Below, piece after piece: positions 1 to 5,827 of a stretch of 5,827 bases of DNA. Position numbers and translations under genes: made by a program. Source of the stretch: JAMCXS01 sp964459065 (GTDB taxonomy: Bacteria; Acidobacteriota; Terriglobia; UBA7540); the NCBI GenBank assembly GCA_964459065.1, contig CAYWMN010000242.1:1-5827 (forward strand). Reading direction: 5' to 3'. Under the pieces are notes generated by a model. That model had not been told where the DNA came from and did no database searches. It saw only the letters and a program-made list of their open reading frames with translations. How positions within the stretch are numbered: position 1 is the first letter of the stretch; each line of letters starts with the position of its first letter.

Positions 1-1088
1 ATTCTTACTACAACTGCACCGCCTGCCGCCGCTGCCACTTTGATTGTCCCATGGGAATTGACCACGCGTTGATCACCCACCTGGGCCGCTACATCCTCTC
101 CGAGATTGGCATTGCGCCACGGGCGCTTGTCGTGAGTACCCGGGAGCAGTTGATCGGTGCCACGGGTAATACCTCTGCGATTCCAGTTCCCGCGCTCATC
201 GACACGCTGGAGTTCCTAACGGAAGACATCCAGGACGAAAAAGGGGTTCACGTACCTTTCCCGATCGATCAGGAGGGCGCAGAGTACATCTTCTTCACAG
301 CGGTCTCCGACTACATGATGGAAGCAGAAACCCTCAAGGGCATTGCGACCGTCATGAAGGCCACGGGTGACAGCTGGACGATCGGCACAGGCTATTACGA
401 CGGCATCAATTACGGACTTTTTTACAGTGACCAGATCATGGAGCACGTCCTCCAGAAGATCCAGGCGGAGGCGAAAAGGCTCAAGGCTAAGAAAATCCTG
501 ATGGGTGAATGCGGCCACGCTTCGCGAACTGCGAAATACTTCTATCCCACCTACTGCGGCGGTAAAGACGCACTGCCGGTGATCAGCATCATGGAGTACA
601 CGCAGCAGGCATTGAAAGAGGGAAAGATCAAGCTCGACCCGAAGATCGTCTCTGAAAGGGTGACCTACCACGACCCCTGCAACTTTGCGCGAACCGGTTG
701 GATTGTAAATCAGCCCCGCGAAGTGCTGAAGGCCTTTTGCCAGGACTACGAGGAGATGAGTCCGAACGGCCGCAGCAATCTCTGTTGCGGAGGCGGAGGC
801 GGGACGGTTTCCATCGATGAGGTCCGGCCCTTCCGAACCATGGTGAGCGGAAGGCTTAAGGCGGAGCAGATCCGCAGGACAGGCGCCAACTACTGTGTTG
901 CCCCCTGCGCTAACTGCAAGAAGCAATTGCGCGAGCTGGTGGAAGATCAGGGCGTGGAGTGTGAAATCGTCGGCCTGCATGACCTGATCTACAAAGCCAT
1001 CATCCTTCCGCCGGATCCCAAGCCTCAAGAAGAATCGGAGGCATCGGCCGATGGATCAGTCTCATTGTCAACGGGAGGCAAGTCGTGA
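1..1088 (+). CDS. HdrD/DsrK/HmcF/TmcB-like iron-sulfur subunit of a membrane redox complex (5' partial)
   Basis: This is the 3' part of a CCG-domain iron-sulfur protein, read from base 3 (361 visible codons). The reading frame is open to the window edge. The ATG at 51 is not the start, because it lies directly after a ferredoxin motif C-X2-C-X2-C-X3-C-P encoded at 15-50. Numbering from that Met, the C-terminal CCG domain is complete: C210 (in HDPC), C245-C246 followed by five glycines, and C286-X2-C289. In the HdrB/HdrD family this pattern binds the noncubane [4Fe-4S] site that handles disulfides. The first CCG domain is degenerate: YYDG at 115-118 replaces CCG, and ECGH around C154 replaces CxxC, as I recall for DsrK, HmcF and TmcB. 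No membrane helix is visible, so it is probably a cytoplasmic catalytic subunit docked on the next gene's product. The tail from about residue 320 is hydrophilic and low in complexity. The family is clear; the choice among DsrK, HmcF and TmcB is not. Likely missing: roughly the first 60-100 residues, including another ferredoxin motif. Confidence 0.9.
   Translation, partial: SYYNCTACRRCHFDCPMGIDHALITHLGRYILSEIGIAPRALVVSTREQLIGATGNTSAIPVPALIDTLEFLTEDIQDEKGVHVPFPIDQEGAEYIFFTAVSDYMMEAETLKGIATVMKATGDSWTIGTGYYDGINYGLFYSDQIMEHVLQKIQAEAKRLKAKKILMGECGHASRTAKYFYPTYCGGKDALPVISIMEYTQQALKEGKIKLDPKIVSERVTYHDPCNFARTGWIVNQPREVLKAFCQDYEEMSPNGRSNLCCGGGGGTVSIDEVRPFRTMVSGRLKAEQIRRTGANYCVAPCANCKKQLRELVEDQGVECEIVGLHDLIYKAIILPPDPKPQEESEASADGSVSLSTGGKS
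1073..1078 (+). promoter_or_regulatory. Ribosome binding site supporting the GTG start at 1085
   Basis: GGGAGG lies 6 nt upstream of GTG 1085. It supports a GTG start that overlaps the upstream stop codon as GTGA. The next in-frame ATG (1142) would cut into the first membrane helix. Confidence 0.7.
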
Positions 1089-1861
1089 CGGCATGGATTG
1101 ATTTTGCGCGGGGCCCGCTCTTCCGCCTGTGCTTTGCACTAATGGTGCTGGGGTTGCTGCGCATTGTCCTGATCACCTTGCTGGGCGTAAGGGAAGCCTA
1201 TCAAAGGAACTCTGACAAGATCGTGTCCTGGAAGGAAATTCGCCGCCAGACCGTGGGTTGGCTGTTTCCTGTCGGGCGGCTCTGGAGACAACGGCCGGTC
1301 TACAGCGCCATCTCATTTCTGTTTCACATCGGGATGATCGTGACGCCGCTGTTTCTGGCCTCTCACGTCCTGCTGTGGCGGAACGCCGTGGGGTTCGGCT
1401 GGCCGGCGCTTCCCCATCACGTGGCGAACTGGCTGGCTCTGCTGGTGATCGTTACAGGAACAGCGATCTTCCTGGGCAGGGCGCTTCACTCCGGTGCGCG
1501 AAAGCTGAGCAAGTTTCAGGATTACCTCTGGCCCCTGCTGATTATGACACCGTTTGTTACAGGCTATCTTGCGTCCAACGCCGTGATCGGCCCGCGAACC
1601 TACCAGGAAATGATGCTGGTCCATATTTACGCCGGTGACCTCATCCTGCTGATGATTCCTTTCACCAGACTCGCGCACTGCGTGCTGTCGCCTCTATCGC
1701 AACTGGTGACGGGCGTCGCCTGGAAATTCCCGGCGGGGGCCGGTGACCGGGTTGCCGAAACTTTAGGATTTGCCGACCGCCCCACCTGGTTGCCCAATGC
1801 GCGGCTTACCACGGAGCCTAAGGTAACGGAGCCAGCTACGAAGGGAGCGATCACGAAATGA
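1085..1861 (+). CDS. NarI/DsrM/HmcE-like membrane cytochrome b subunit
   Basis: This 258-residue integral membrane protein should carry haem b and pass electrons between the quinone pool or other membrane subunits and the HdrD-like subunit encoded just upstream. I see five hydrophobic segments, at roughly residues 10-33, 70-97, 109-134, 146-167 and 174-206, the topology of the NarI (nitrate reductase gamma) family. Candidate haem ligands are H81 and H94 in helix 2 and H180 and H198 in helix 5. The 18-residue spacing of the last pair equals that of the NarI ligands H187/H205. The helix 2 pair is 13 apart rather than the 10 of NarI, so that assignment is less certain. The start is GTG 1085, overlapping the previous stop by 4 bp, and the stop overlaps the next start as ATGA; both suggest translational coupling. 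The last 45 or so residues are hydrophilic and probably cytoplasmic. An HdrD-like gene next to a NarI-like gene is the hallmark pair of DsrMK, HmcEF and TmcBC. Confidence 0.88.
   Translation: MTAWIDFARGPLFRLCFALMVLGLLRIVLITLLGVREAYQRNSDKIVSWKEIRRQTVGWLFPVGRLWRQRPVYSAISFLFHIGMIVTPLFLASHVLLWRNAVGFGWPALPHHVANWLALLVIVTGTAIFLGRALHSGARKLSKFQDYLWPLLIMTPFVTGYLASNAVIGPRTYQEMMLVHIYAGDLILLMIPFTRLAHCVLSPLSQLVTGVAWKFPAGAGDRVAETLGFADRPTWLPNARLTTEPKVTEPATKGAITK
1841..1847 (+). promoter_or_regulatory. Ribosome binding site for the ferredoxin subunit
   Basis: AAGGGAG lies 10 nt before ATG 1858, inside the end of the upstream gene. The same frame has a TAA at 1819, so the protein cannot be extended upstream to gain a signal peptide of normal length. 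Confidence 0.55.
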
Positions 1862-2643
1862 AAGCAGCGATCCTGACCGACACCACCAAATGCATCGGAT
1901 GCAGCGAGTGCGTGCTGGCCTGCAAGAAAACCCATCACCTGAAGGAGGATGTCCCCCGCCGCTGGGACTCGAATGACGGGCTTTCCGCACGGAACTGGAC
2001 TGCGGTGATTGGCAGACCCGACGACAAATTTGTGCGTAAACAATGCCGGCATTGTCTGGAGCCGGCCTGTGTTTCCGCCTGTCCGGTGGGAGCCATGCAC
2101 AAGACCAAGCTTGGCCCGGTGGTCTACGACAGTGCCAAGTGCATCGGTTGCCGTTATTGCATGATGGCCTGCCCGTTCGGCATTCCCCGCTATGAGTGGA
2201 GCAGCGTGGTGCCTTACGTTCGCAAGTGTATTCTTTGCTACGACACGCGGTTGAAATACGGCCGGCAGCCCGCCTGCACCGAAGTGTGCCCAACCAAGGC
2301 TACGATTTTTGGCGATCGCGATGAACTCATTGCCGAAGCTCACCAGCGCCTCCGAAACAATCCCGGCAAATATCACAACCGGGTCTGGGGCGAACATGAG
2401 GTCGGCGGAACTTCGGTGCTCTACATCTCCGACATCGACTTGTCGTTCCTCACCTACGGAGAACATTTTGGCGACAAGCCTCTTCCGCAAAGAACCCGCG
2501 TGGCAATGGATGCCGTCCCGTTCGCATTTCTTGGCATGGGCATGGCAATGACAGGCCTGTATTGGGTCATTGGCCGCCGCACGAAGCTCCAGGCTGAGCA
2601 CGCTGGCGAGAAATCGGAAGGTAAGGAAGGTCCGGAGGAATAA
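1858..2643 (+). CDS. Four-cluster [4Fe-4S] ferredoxin subunit, HmcB/DsrO/HybA type, with C-terminal membrane anchor
   Basis: This 261-residue electron-transfer subunit contains 16 cysteines in the four-cluster arrangement of the HybA/DsrO/PsrB/DmsB family. They are C12-C15-C18-C22 (CX2CX2CX3C), C63-C66-C71-C75 (CX2CX4CX3CP), C95-C98-C101-C105 (CX2CX2CX3CP) and C124-C127-C140-C144 (CX2CX12CX3CP). It should form an iron-sulfur wire next to the NrfD-type subunit encoded immediately downstream, its standard partner. A hydrophobic segment at about residues 220-238 is followed by basic GRRTK and a charged tail, giving a single C-terminal anchor as in HybA. There is no N-terminal Tat or Sec signal: the protein begins at the first cluster, and an in-frame stop at 1819 limits any extension. 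Sidedness is therefore ambiguous (see findings). The start overlaps the previous stop by 4 bp, and the TAA stop abuts the next ATG. Confidence 0.92.
   Translation: MKAAILTDTTKCIGCSECVLACKKTHHLKEDVPRRWDSNDGLSARNWTAVIGRPDDKFVRKQCRHCLEPACVSACPVGAMHKTKLGPVVYDSAKCIGCRYCMMACPFGIPRYEWSSVVPYVRKCILCYDTRLKYGRQPACTEVCPTKATIFGDRDELIAEAHQRLRNNPGKYHNRVWGEHEVGGTSVLYISDIDLSFLTYGEHFGDKPLPQRTRVAMDAVPFAFLGMGMAMTGLYWVIGRRTKLQAEHAGEKSEGKEGPEE
2634..2638 (+). promoter_or_regulatory. Ribosome binding site for the NrfD-cytochrome fusion
   Basis: GGAGG lies 5 nt before ATG 2644, within the last codons of the ferredoxin gene. The stop TAA directly precedes the start, which suits reinitiation or translational coupling. 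Confidence 0.65.
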
Positions 2644-4569
2644 ATGGAAAGGGTCGCGCGGCTTAAACTGATTCTCTGGACGTTCGTGGGCCTGGCCGCG
2701 GCGGTTGCAACCGCTCGTTTTCTGTTCGGTCTCGGAGCGACCACCCACCTGTCGGATGCTACGCCGTGGGGGTTGTGGGTTGGCTTTGACGTGATGGGCG
2801 GCGTGGCACTGGCCGCCGGGGGCTTTGTCGTCACTGCGACTGTCTACATTTTCAAACTGGAAAAATACCATTCCATCGTCCGGCCCGCGGTCCTGACTGC
2901 GTTCCTTGGCTACGTCGCCGTGGTGGTGGGGCTGCTGTTCGATCTCGGATTGCCCTGGCACATCTGGCACATGATGATTTATTGGAACCCGCACTCACCG
3001 CTGTTTGAAGTCGGCTGGTGCGTGATGCTTTATCTCACCGTGCTGACCCTGGAATTCTTTCCCGTGCCCGCCGAAGATGTTTCGGCGCTGGCGCGGGTGC
3101 GGCGCTTCCTCATCAAGTTCCGCATTCCACTGGTGGTGCTGGGCATCGCGCTTTCGACTCTGCACCAGTCTTCACTGGGTTCTCTGTTTCTGATCATGCC
3201 CTATCGGCTGTTCCCGCTGTGGTATTCGCCGATTCTGCCAATTCTCTTTTTCGTGTCAGCCGTCGGCCTGGGGCTGCTGATGGTGATTTTTGAAAGCCAT
3301 TTCACCGCCTACCTCTACCGGCGAAAACCCGAAACCCGCTTAATGGGTCCGCTGGGAGTCGCAACGCGCTGGATCCTGGTCCTTTACCTGGTCCTTCGTT
3401 TTGGCGATCTGGCGTTTCGCGGGCAACTGCATTACCTGTTGGGGGGGCAGTGGCAGGTCAAGCTTTTCTGGTTTGAAATTGCGGTTATGGTGGTCCTCCC
3501 GCTCGTGCTTTTGTTCTCTCCGCAATTTCAGAAACGGACAAACTGGCAATGGGTTGCCGTGTCCATCGGCATTGTGGGCATCGTGCTGAATCGCATCGAC
3601 GTGGGCGGATTGGCCGATCTTAGCCGCGGAAACAGGCTTTACTTCCCCGAATGGACCGAAATCATAATCAGCCTGGGGATTGTGGCGGCGGCAACGCTGG
3701 TCTTCCTCTTCATGATCGAGCATTTCAAGGTTTGGGAGCAGAGGCCCGCGGACCCGGATGCCGACCCGCAGAAGCTGCCGGAACTCAACAAGGTTGGTTT
3801 CACCTGGCTGGGCACGCCGGTGATTGCCGGCCGCGTTAAGTACTCTCTGGCTTTTGTTATTGCAGCGGGCGTTGGCTTCTTTTTCCTCGGCAATCCCCAC
3901 GCCGCAAGCCAGGGGATTGAACCGATTCCGGTCCATCGGGCACGCGGGGACGTGGTCTACCTCACGGCAAGCATGGCGCAGAAGGCACTGCCGCAGTCGC
4001 CCGGCAGCCACCAAGGCGTTCTCTACCTGGATGGCGACCTGACAGGTTGGGGAGTGACTTTCTACCACTATAAGGAGATTCAACGCAACGGAGGCTCGAA
4101 GTCGTGTGTTCTGTGCCATCACATGAATATGCCTCGCGACCAGGCCTCCGGCTGCTACGAGTGCCACCAGCATATGTACACCACGAGTGATGCCTTCCGG
4201 CACGCGTGGCACGCATCTCCGACGGGCGCGAATCTTGCCTGTGTGGAATGCCACGCCCGGGGATACTCGCGAAGCGCTGCACACGTCAAACCCTGCGTCG
4301 ATTGCCACAAGCACCTGGTTCCTGCCGGCGCTGCAATCAAGATCAAGACTTACACGGCGCCTTCGTACGTGGACGCCATGCACAAGCTCTGCATTGGCTG
4401 CCACGCCAAAGTCGCCCTAAAGGAGAACAAGCCTGAAATCGCCCGCTGCGCGGAATGCCACAAAGGGAAACTGAATTTTTCCGACGCGGAAAACCTACTC
4501 TACCGTCGCCGGGCACTAGCGGGACGTTTGGTCGTGCTGCCGCCCGCCAAGGCCAGCGAGGTCAAATAA
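2644..4569 (+). CDS. NrfD/HybB/HmcC-type membrane subunit fused to a C-terminal hexahaem cytochrome c domain
   Basis: This protein has 641 residues, whereas stand-alone HybB/HmcC proteins have roughly 390. Residues 1-360 form the NrfD-type part with about ten hydrophobic helices (around 8-31, 45-70, 82-103, 121-140, 160-183, 194-218, 237-258, 274-293, 302-320, 336-360). It contains the HybB/HmcC-like stretch PWGLWVGFDV after helix 1. NrfD-family subunits interact with quinones and with a ferredoxin partner, here the preceding gene's product. A polar linker (361-397) leads to an extra helix at about 399-417 and then a soluble domain. That domain has six CXXCH haem c motifs starting at C488, C504, C533, C551, C583 and C602. 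It also has at least eight further histidines (for example H493, immediately after the first motif) available as distal ligands, suggesting a class III-like bis-His multihaem domain. Haem attachment requires the periplasm. The fusion probably replaces a separate cytochrome subunit such as HmcA or DsrJ. Continuity is direct: no stop or frame change separates the parts. Confidence 0.93.
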   Translation: MERVARLKLILWTFVGLAAAVATARFLFGLGATTHLSDATPWGLWVGFDVMGGVALAAGGFVVTATVYIFKLEKYHSIVRPAVLTAFLGYVAVVVGLLFDLGLPWHIWHMMIYWNPHSPLFEVGWCVMLYLTVLTLEFFPVPAEDVSALARVRRFLIKFRIPLVVLGIALSTLHQSSLGSLFLIMPYRLFPLWYSPILPILFFVSAVGLGLLMVIFESHFTAYLYRRKPETRLMGPLGVATRWILVLYLVLRFGDLAFRGQLHYLLGGQWQVKLFWFEIAVMVVLPLVLLFSPQFQKRTNWQWVAVSIGIVGIVLNRIDVGGLADLSRGNRLYFPEWTEIIISLGIVAAATLVFLFMIEHFKVWEQRPADPDADPQKLPELNKVGFTWLGTPVIAGRVKYSLAFVIAAGVGFFFLGNPHAASQGIEPIPVHRARGDVVYLTASMAQKALPQSPGSHQGVLYLDGDLTGWGVTFYHYKEIQRNGGSKSCVLCHHMNMPRDQASGCYECHQHMYTTSDAFRHAWHASPTGANLACVECHARGYSRSAAHVKPCVDCHKHLVPAGAAIKIKTYTAPSYVDAMHKLCIGCHAKVALKENKPEIARCAECHKGKLNFSDAENLLYRRRALAGRLVVLPPAKASEVK

Positions 4570-4602
4570 ACACCCGGACGGAAAACCGAATACGTCCATA
4601 CC

Positions 4603-4610
4603 GAGAGGAG
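4603..4610 (+). promoter_or_regulatory. Strong ribosome binding site of sat
   Basis: GAGAGGAG lies 7 nt before ATG 4618 in the 48-bp spacer, the only real intergenic gap in the window. It fixes the sat start. I see no convincing -35/-10 pair in the spacer, so sat is probably read from the upstream operon, though a promoter inside the preceding gene cannot be excluded. Confidence 0.75.
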
Positions 4611-4617
4611 ATCTAAC

Positions 4618-5827
4618 ATGAGTCGACTTGTACCACCCCACGGAAGTCCCGAACTGAAACCGCTGCTTCTGAGCGGGCAAGAAAGGAAGGAGGAAACCCA
4701 AAGGGCCGGAGGCCTGAAGAAGGTTCCCATGACCAGCCGAGAGACCAGTGATCTGATCATGATGGGAATCGGCGCCTTCACGCCGCTGGATGGCTTTATG
4801 GGAAAAGATGACTGGAAGAATTGCTGCGAGAGGTTCGCACTGCCCAGTAAGCAAGACCTTTTCTGGCCCATCCCGATCACTCTTTCCGCCACTGAGGAGC
4901 TGGCGAAATCCATATCCATTGGAGAGGAAGTGGCCCTTTGGGACACTGAAACCAACACTCTGATGGGAACCATGAAGGTTGCCGAGAAGTACAGCATCGA
5001 TAAGGAACTCGAATGCAAAGAAGTGTTCAAGACGACTGATCCGGAGCACCCCGGAGTTCAAAAAGTAATGAACCAGGGTGCCGTGAACCTGGCCGGTCCC
5101 GTCAAGGCGGTGTCGGAATCGTTCTTCCCGGAAGAGTTTAAGGGGATTTATCAAACTCCCGCCGACGCCCGCAAACTTTTTGAACAGCGGAATTGGAGCA
5201 CGGTCGCGGCGCTGCAACTGCGCAATCCCATGCACAACTCGCACGCTTACCTGGCGTGGATCGCCATCGAAGTCTGCGACGGCGTTTACATCCACCAGTT
5301 GCTGGGCAAGCTGAAGCCCGGCGATATCCCGGCGGATGTCCGGGTGCGCGCCATCGATGCGCTGGTGAACAATTACTTCCGCAAAGACCGCGTGATCCAG
5401 GGCGGCTATCCGATGGAAATGAGGTACGCGGGACCTCGCGAAGCCTTGCTGCATGCCGCGTTCCGCCAGAACTACGGCTGCTCGCATCTGATCGTCGGCC
5501 GCGACCACGCCGGGGTCGGCAACTATTACGGGCCGTTTGATGCCCATACGATTTTCCATGAGGTGCCGACCGGCGCGCTGGCGATCCAGCCGCTCTGCAT
5601 GGACTGGACGTTCTACTGCTTCGAGTGCAAGAGCATGGCTTCGATGAAGACCTGCCCGCATGACAGCAAGGCCGTCATCGACGAAGACGGCAACTACAAG
5701 GGTGGCGCAAGGCTTCTGCTTTCGGGAACCCTGCTTCGCAAGCTGATGAGCGAGGGGAAACCGGTTCCGGCAGAGTTCTCGAAGCCGGAAGTGATCGCCG
5801 TCCTGAAGGAGTATTACGACCACCTCG
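4618..5827 (+). CDS. sat: Sulfate adenylyltransferase (ATP sulfurylase), dissimilatory type, 3' partial
   Basis: It catalyses ATP + sulfate to APS + pyrophosphate in the cytoplasm, the activation step of sulfate reduction; the reverse reaction makes ATP in sulfur oxidisers. The window holds 403 codons without a stop. Homologues are a little over 400 residues, so only the last few to about 25 residues are likely missing. The active-site motif QLRNPMHNSH spans residues 200-209, with both HXXH histidines (H206, H209) present. The second nucleotide-binding motif GRDHAGVG is at 294-301. C334-X2-C337-X8-C346-P-H348 matches the zinc-site region of bacterial homohexameric Sat, and SGTLLR at 369-374 is the conserved C-terminal motif. 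There is no APS kinase domain in the visible part. Two oddities are N207 and A210 where bacterial Sat usually has R and E (HRSHE/HRAHE), and a slightly long acidic/Gly stretch at 349-363. The gene starts 48 bp after the redox complex genes, on the same strand. Confidence 0.96.
   Translation, partial: MSRLVPPHGSPELKPLLLSGQERKEETQRAGGLKKVPMTSRETSDLIMMGIGAFTPLDGFMGKDDWKNCCERFALPSKQDLFWPIPITLSATEELAKSISIGEEVALWDTETNTLMGTMKVAEKYSIDKELECKEVFKTTDPEHPGVQKVMNQGAVNLAGPVKAVSESFFPEEFKGIYQTPADARKLFEQRNWSTVAALQLRNPMHNSHAYLAWIAIEVCDGVYIHQLLGKLKPGDIPADVRVRAIDALVNNYFRKDRVIQGGYPMEMRYAGPREALLHAAFRQNYGCSHLIVGRDHAGVGNYYGPFDAHTIFHEVPTGALAIQPLCMDWTFYCFECKSMASMKTCPHDSKAVIDEDGNYKGGARLLLSGTLLRKLMSEGKPVPAEFSKPEVIAVLKEYYDHL

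Noticed and set aside
51..53. ATG at 51 as the start of the first gene
   Set aside because: The same frame is open to the window edge and encodes a complete C-X2-C-X2-C-X3-C-P ferredoxin motif at 15-50. The ATG is internal and the true start lies upstream of the window.
1627..2994. Long minus-strand open frame (about 455 codons)
   Set aside because: It runs antisense across three well-supported genes, has a His/Gln/Arg-rich translation without recognisable domains, and is the expected shadow of GC-rich coding sequence.
3441..3447. Run of seven G inside the membrane subunit gene, as a phase-variation tract
   Set aside because: The tract is short, codes for an ordinary Leu-Gly-Gly stretch in frame, and nothing in a respiratory subunit suggests contingency switching. 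At most it is a spot to check for sequencing error.
3340..4404. Minus-strand open frame opposite the cytochrome fusion (about 354 codons)
   Set aside because: It is antisense to membrane helices and CXXCH haem motifs on the plus strand and has no family resemblance.
4576..4597. Possible terminator or regulatory hairpin before sat (GGACG ... CGTCC)
   Set aside because: The stem is only 5 bp with a 12-nt loop and no T-run follows. This is too weak to call a terminator and could arise by chance.
4516..5823. Long minus-strand open frame opposite sat (about 435 codons)
   Set aside because: The plus strand here encodes an unambiguous Sat with all family motifs. The antisense translation shows no coherent domain or ribosome binding site that would support a real gene.

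Overview
The window is one densely packed, all-plus-strand gene cluster from a bacterium with dissimilatory sulfur metabolism. It holds four genes for a membrane redox complex of the Hmc/Tmc/DsrMKJOP superfamily, followed by a sulfate adenylyltransferase gene (sat). The DNA is moderately GC-rich. The Sat resembles dissimilatory bacterial Sat. A sulfate reducer (Desulfobacterota, or a sulfate-reducing lineage of Acidobacteriota or Nitrospirota) fits best. A sulfur oxidiser or disproportionator cannot be excluded, and I cannot name the taxon from sequence alone.

Layout: (1) 1-1088, the 3' part of an HdrD/DsrK/HmcF/TmcB-like iron-sulfur protein whose 5' end lies outside the window. (2) 1085-1861, a five-helix NarI/DsrM/HmcE-like cytochrome b subunit. 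(3) 1858-2643, a four-cluster ferredoxin subunit (HmcB/DsrO/HybA type) with one C-terminal membrane helix. (4) 2644-4569, an NrfD/HybB/HmcC-type integral membrane subunit fused at its C-terminus to a hexahaem c-type cytochrome domain. (5) 4618-5827, sat, cut by the window end. Genes 1-4 are joined by GTGA and ATGA overlaps and a TAA|ATG abutment. sat follows after 48 bp with its own strong ribosome binding site. There is no gene-free stretch longer than 48 bp, and I found no RNA gene, mobile element, CRISPR array or convincing promoter or terminator.

Inferred function: the first four products supply every module of an Hmc- or Dsr-type transmembrane conduit. These are a periplasmic multihaem domain, an NrfD-type quinone-interacting subunit, a ferredoxin wire, a haem b subunit and a cytoplasmic heterodisulfide-reductase-like catalytic subunit. 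They would link a periplasmic cytochrome or quinone pool to a cytoplasmic thiol/disulfide couple such as DsrC trisulfide/thiol. Sat activates sulfate to APS, the first cytoplasmic step of sulfate reduction, or works in reverse in sulfur oxidation. The most unusual feature is the NrfD-hexahaem fusion, in which one extra transmembrane helix appears to deliver the cytochrome domain to the periplasm.
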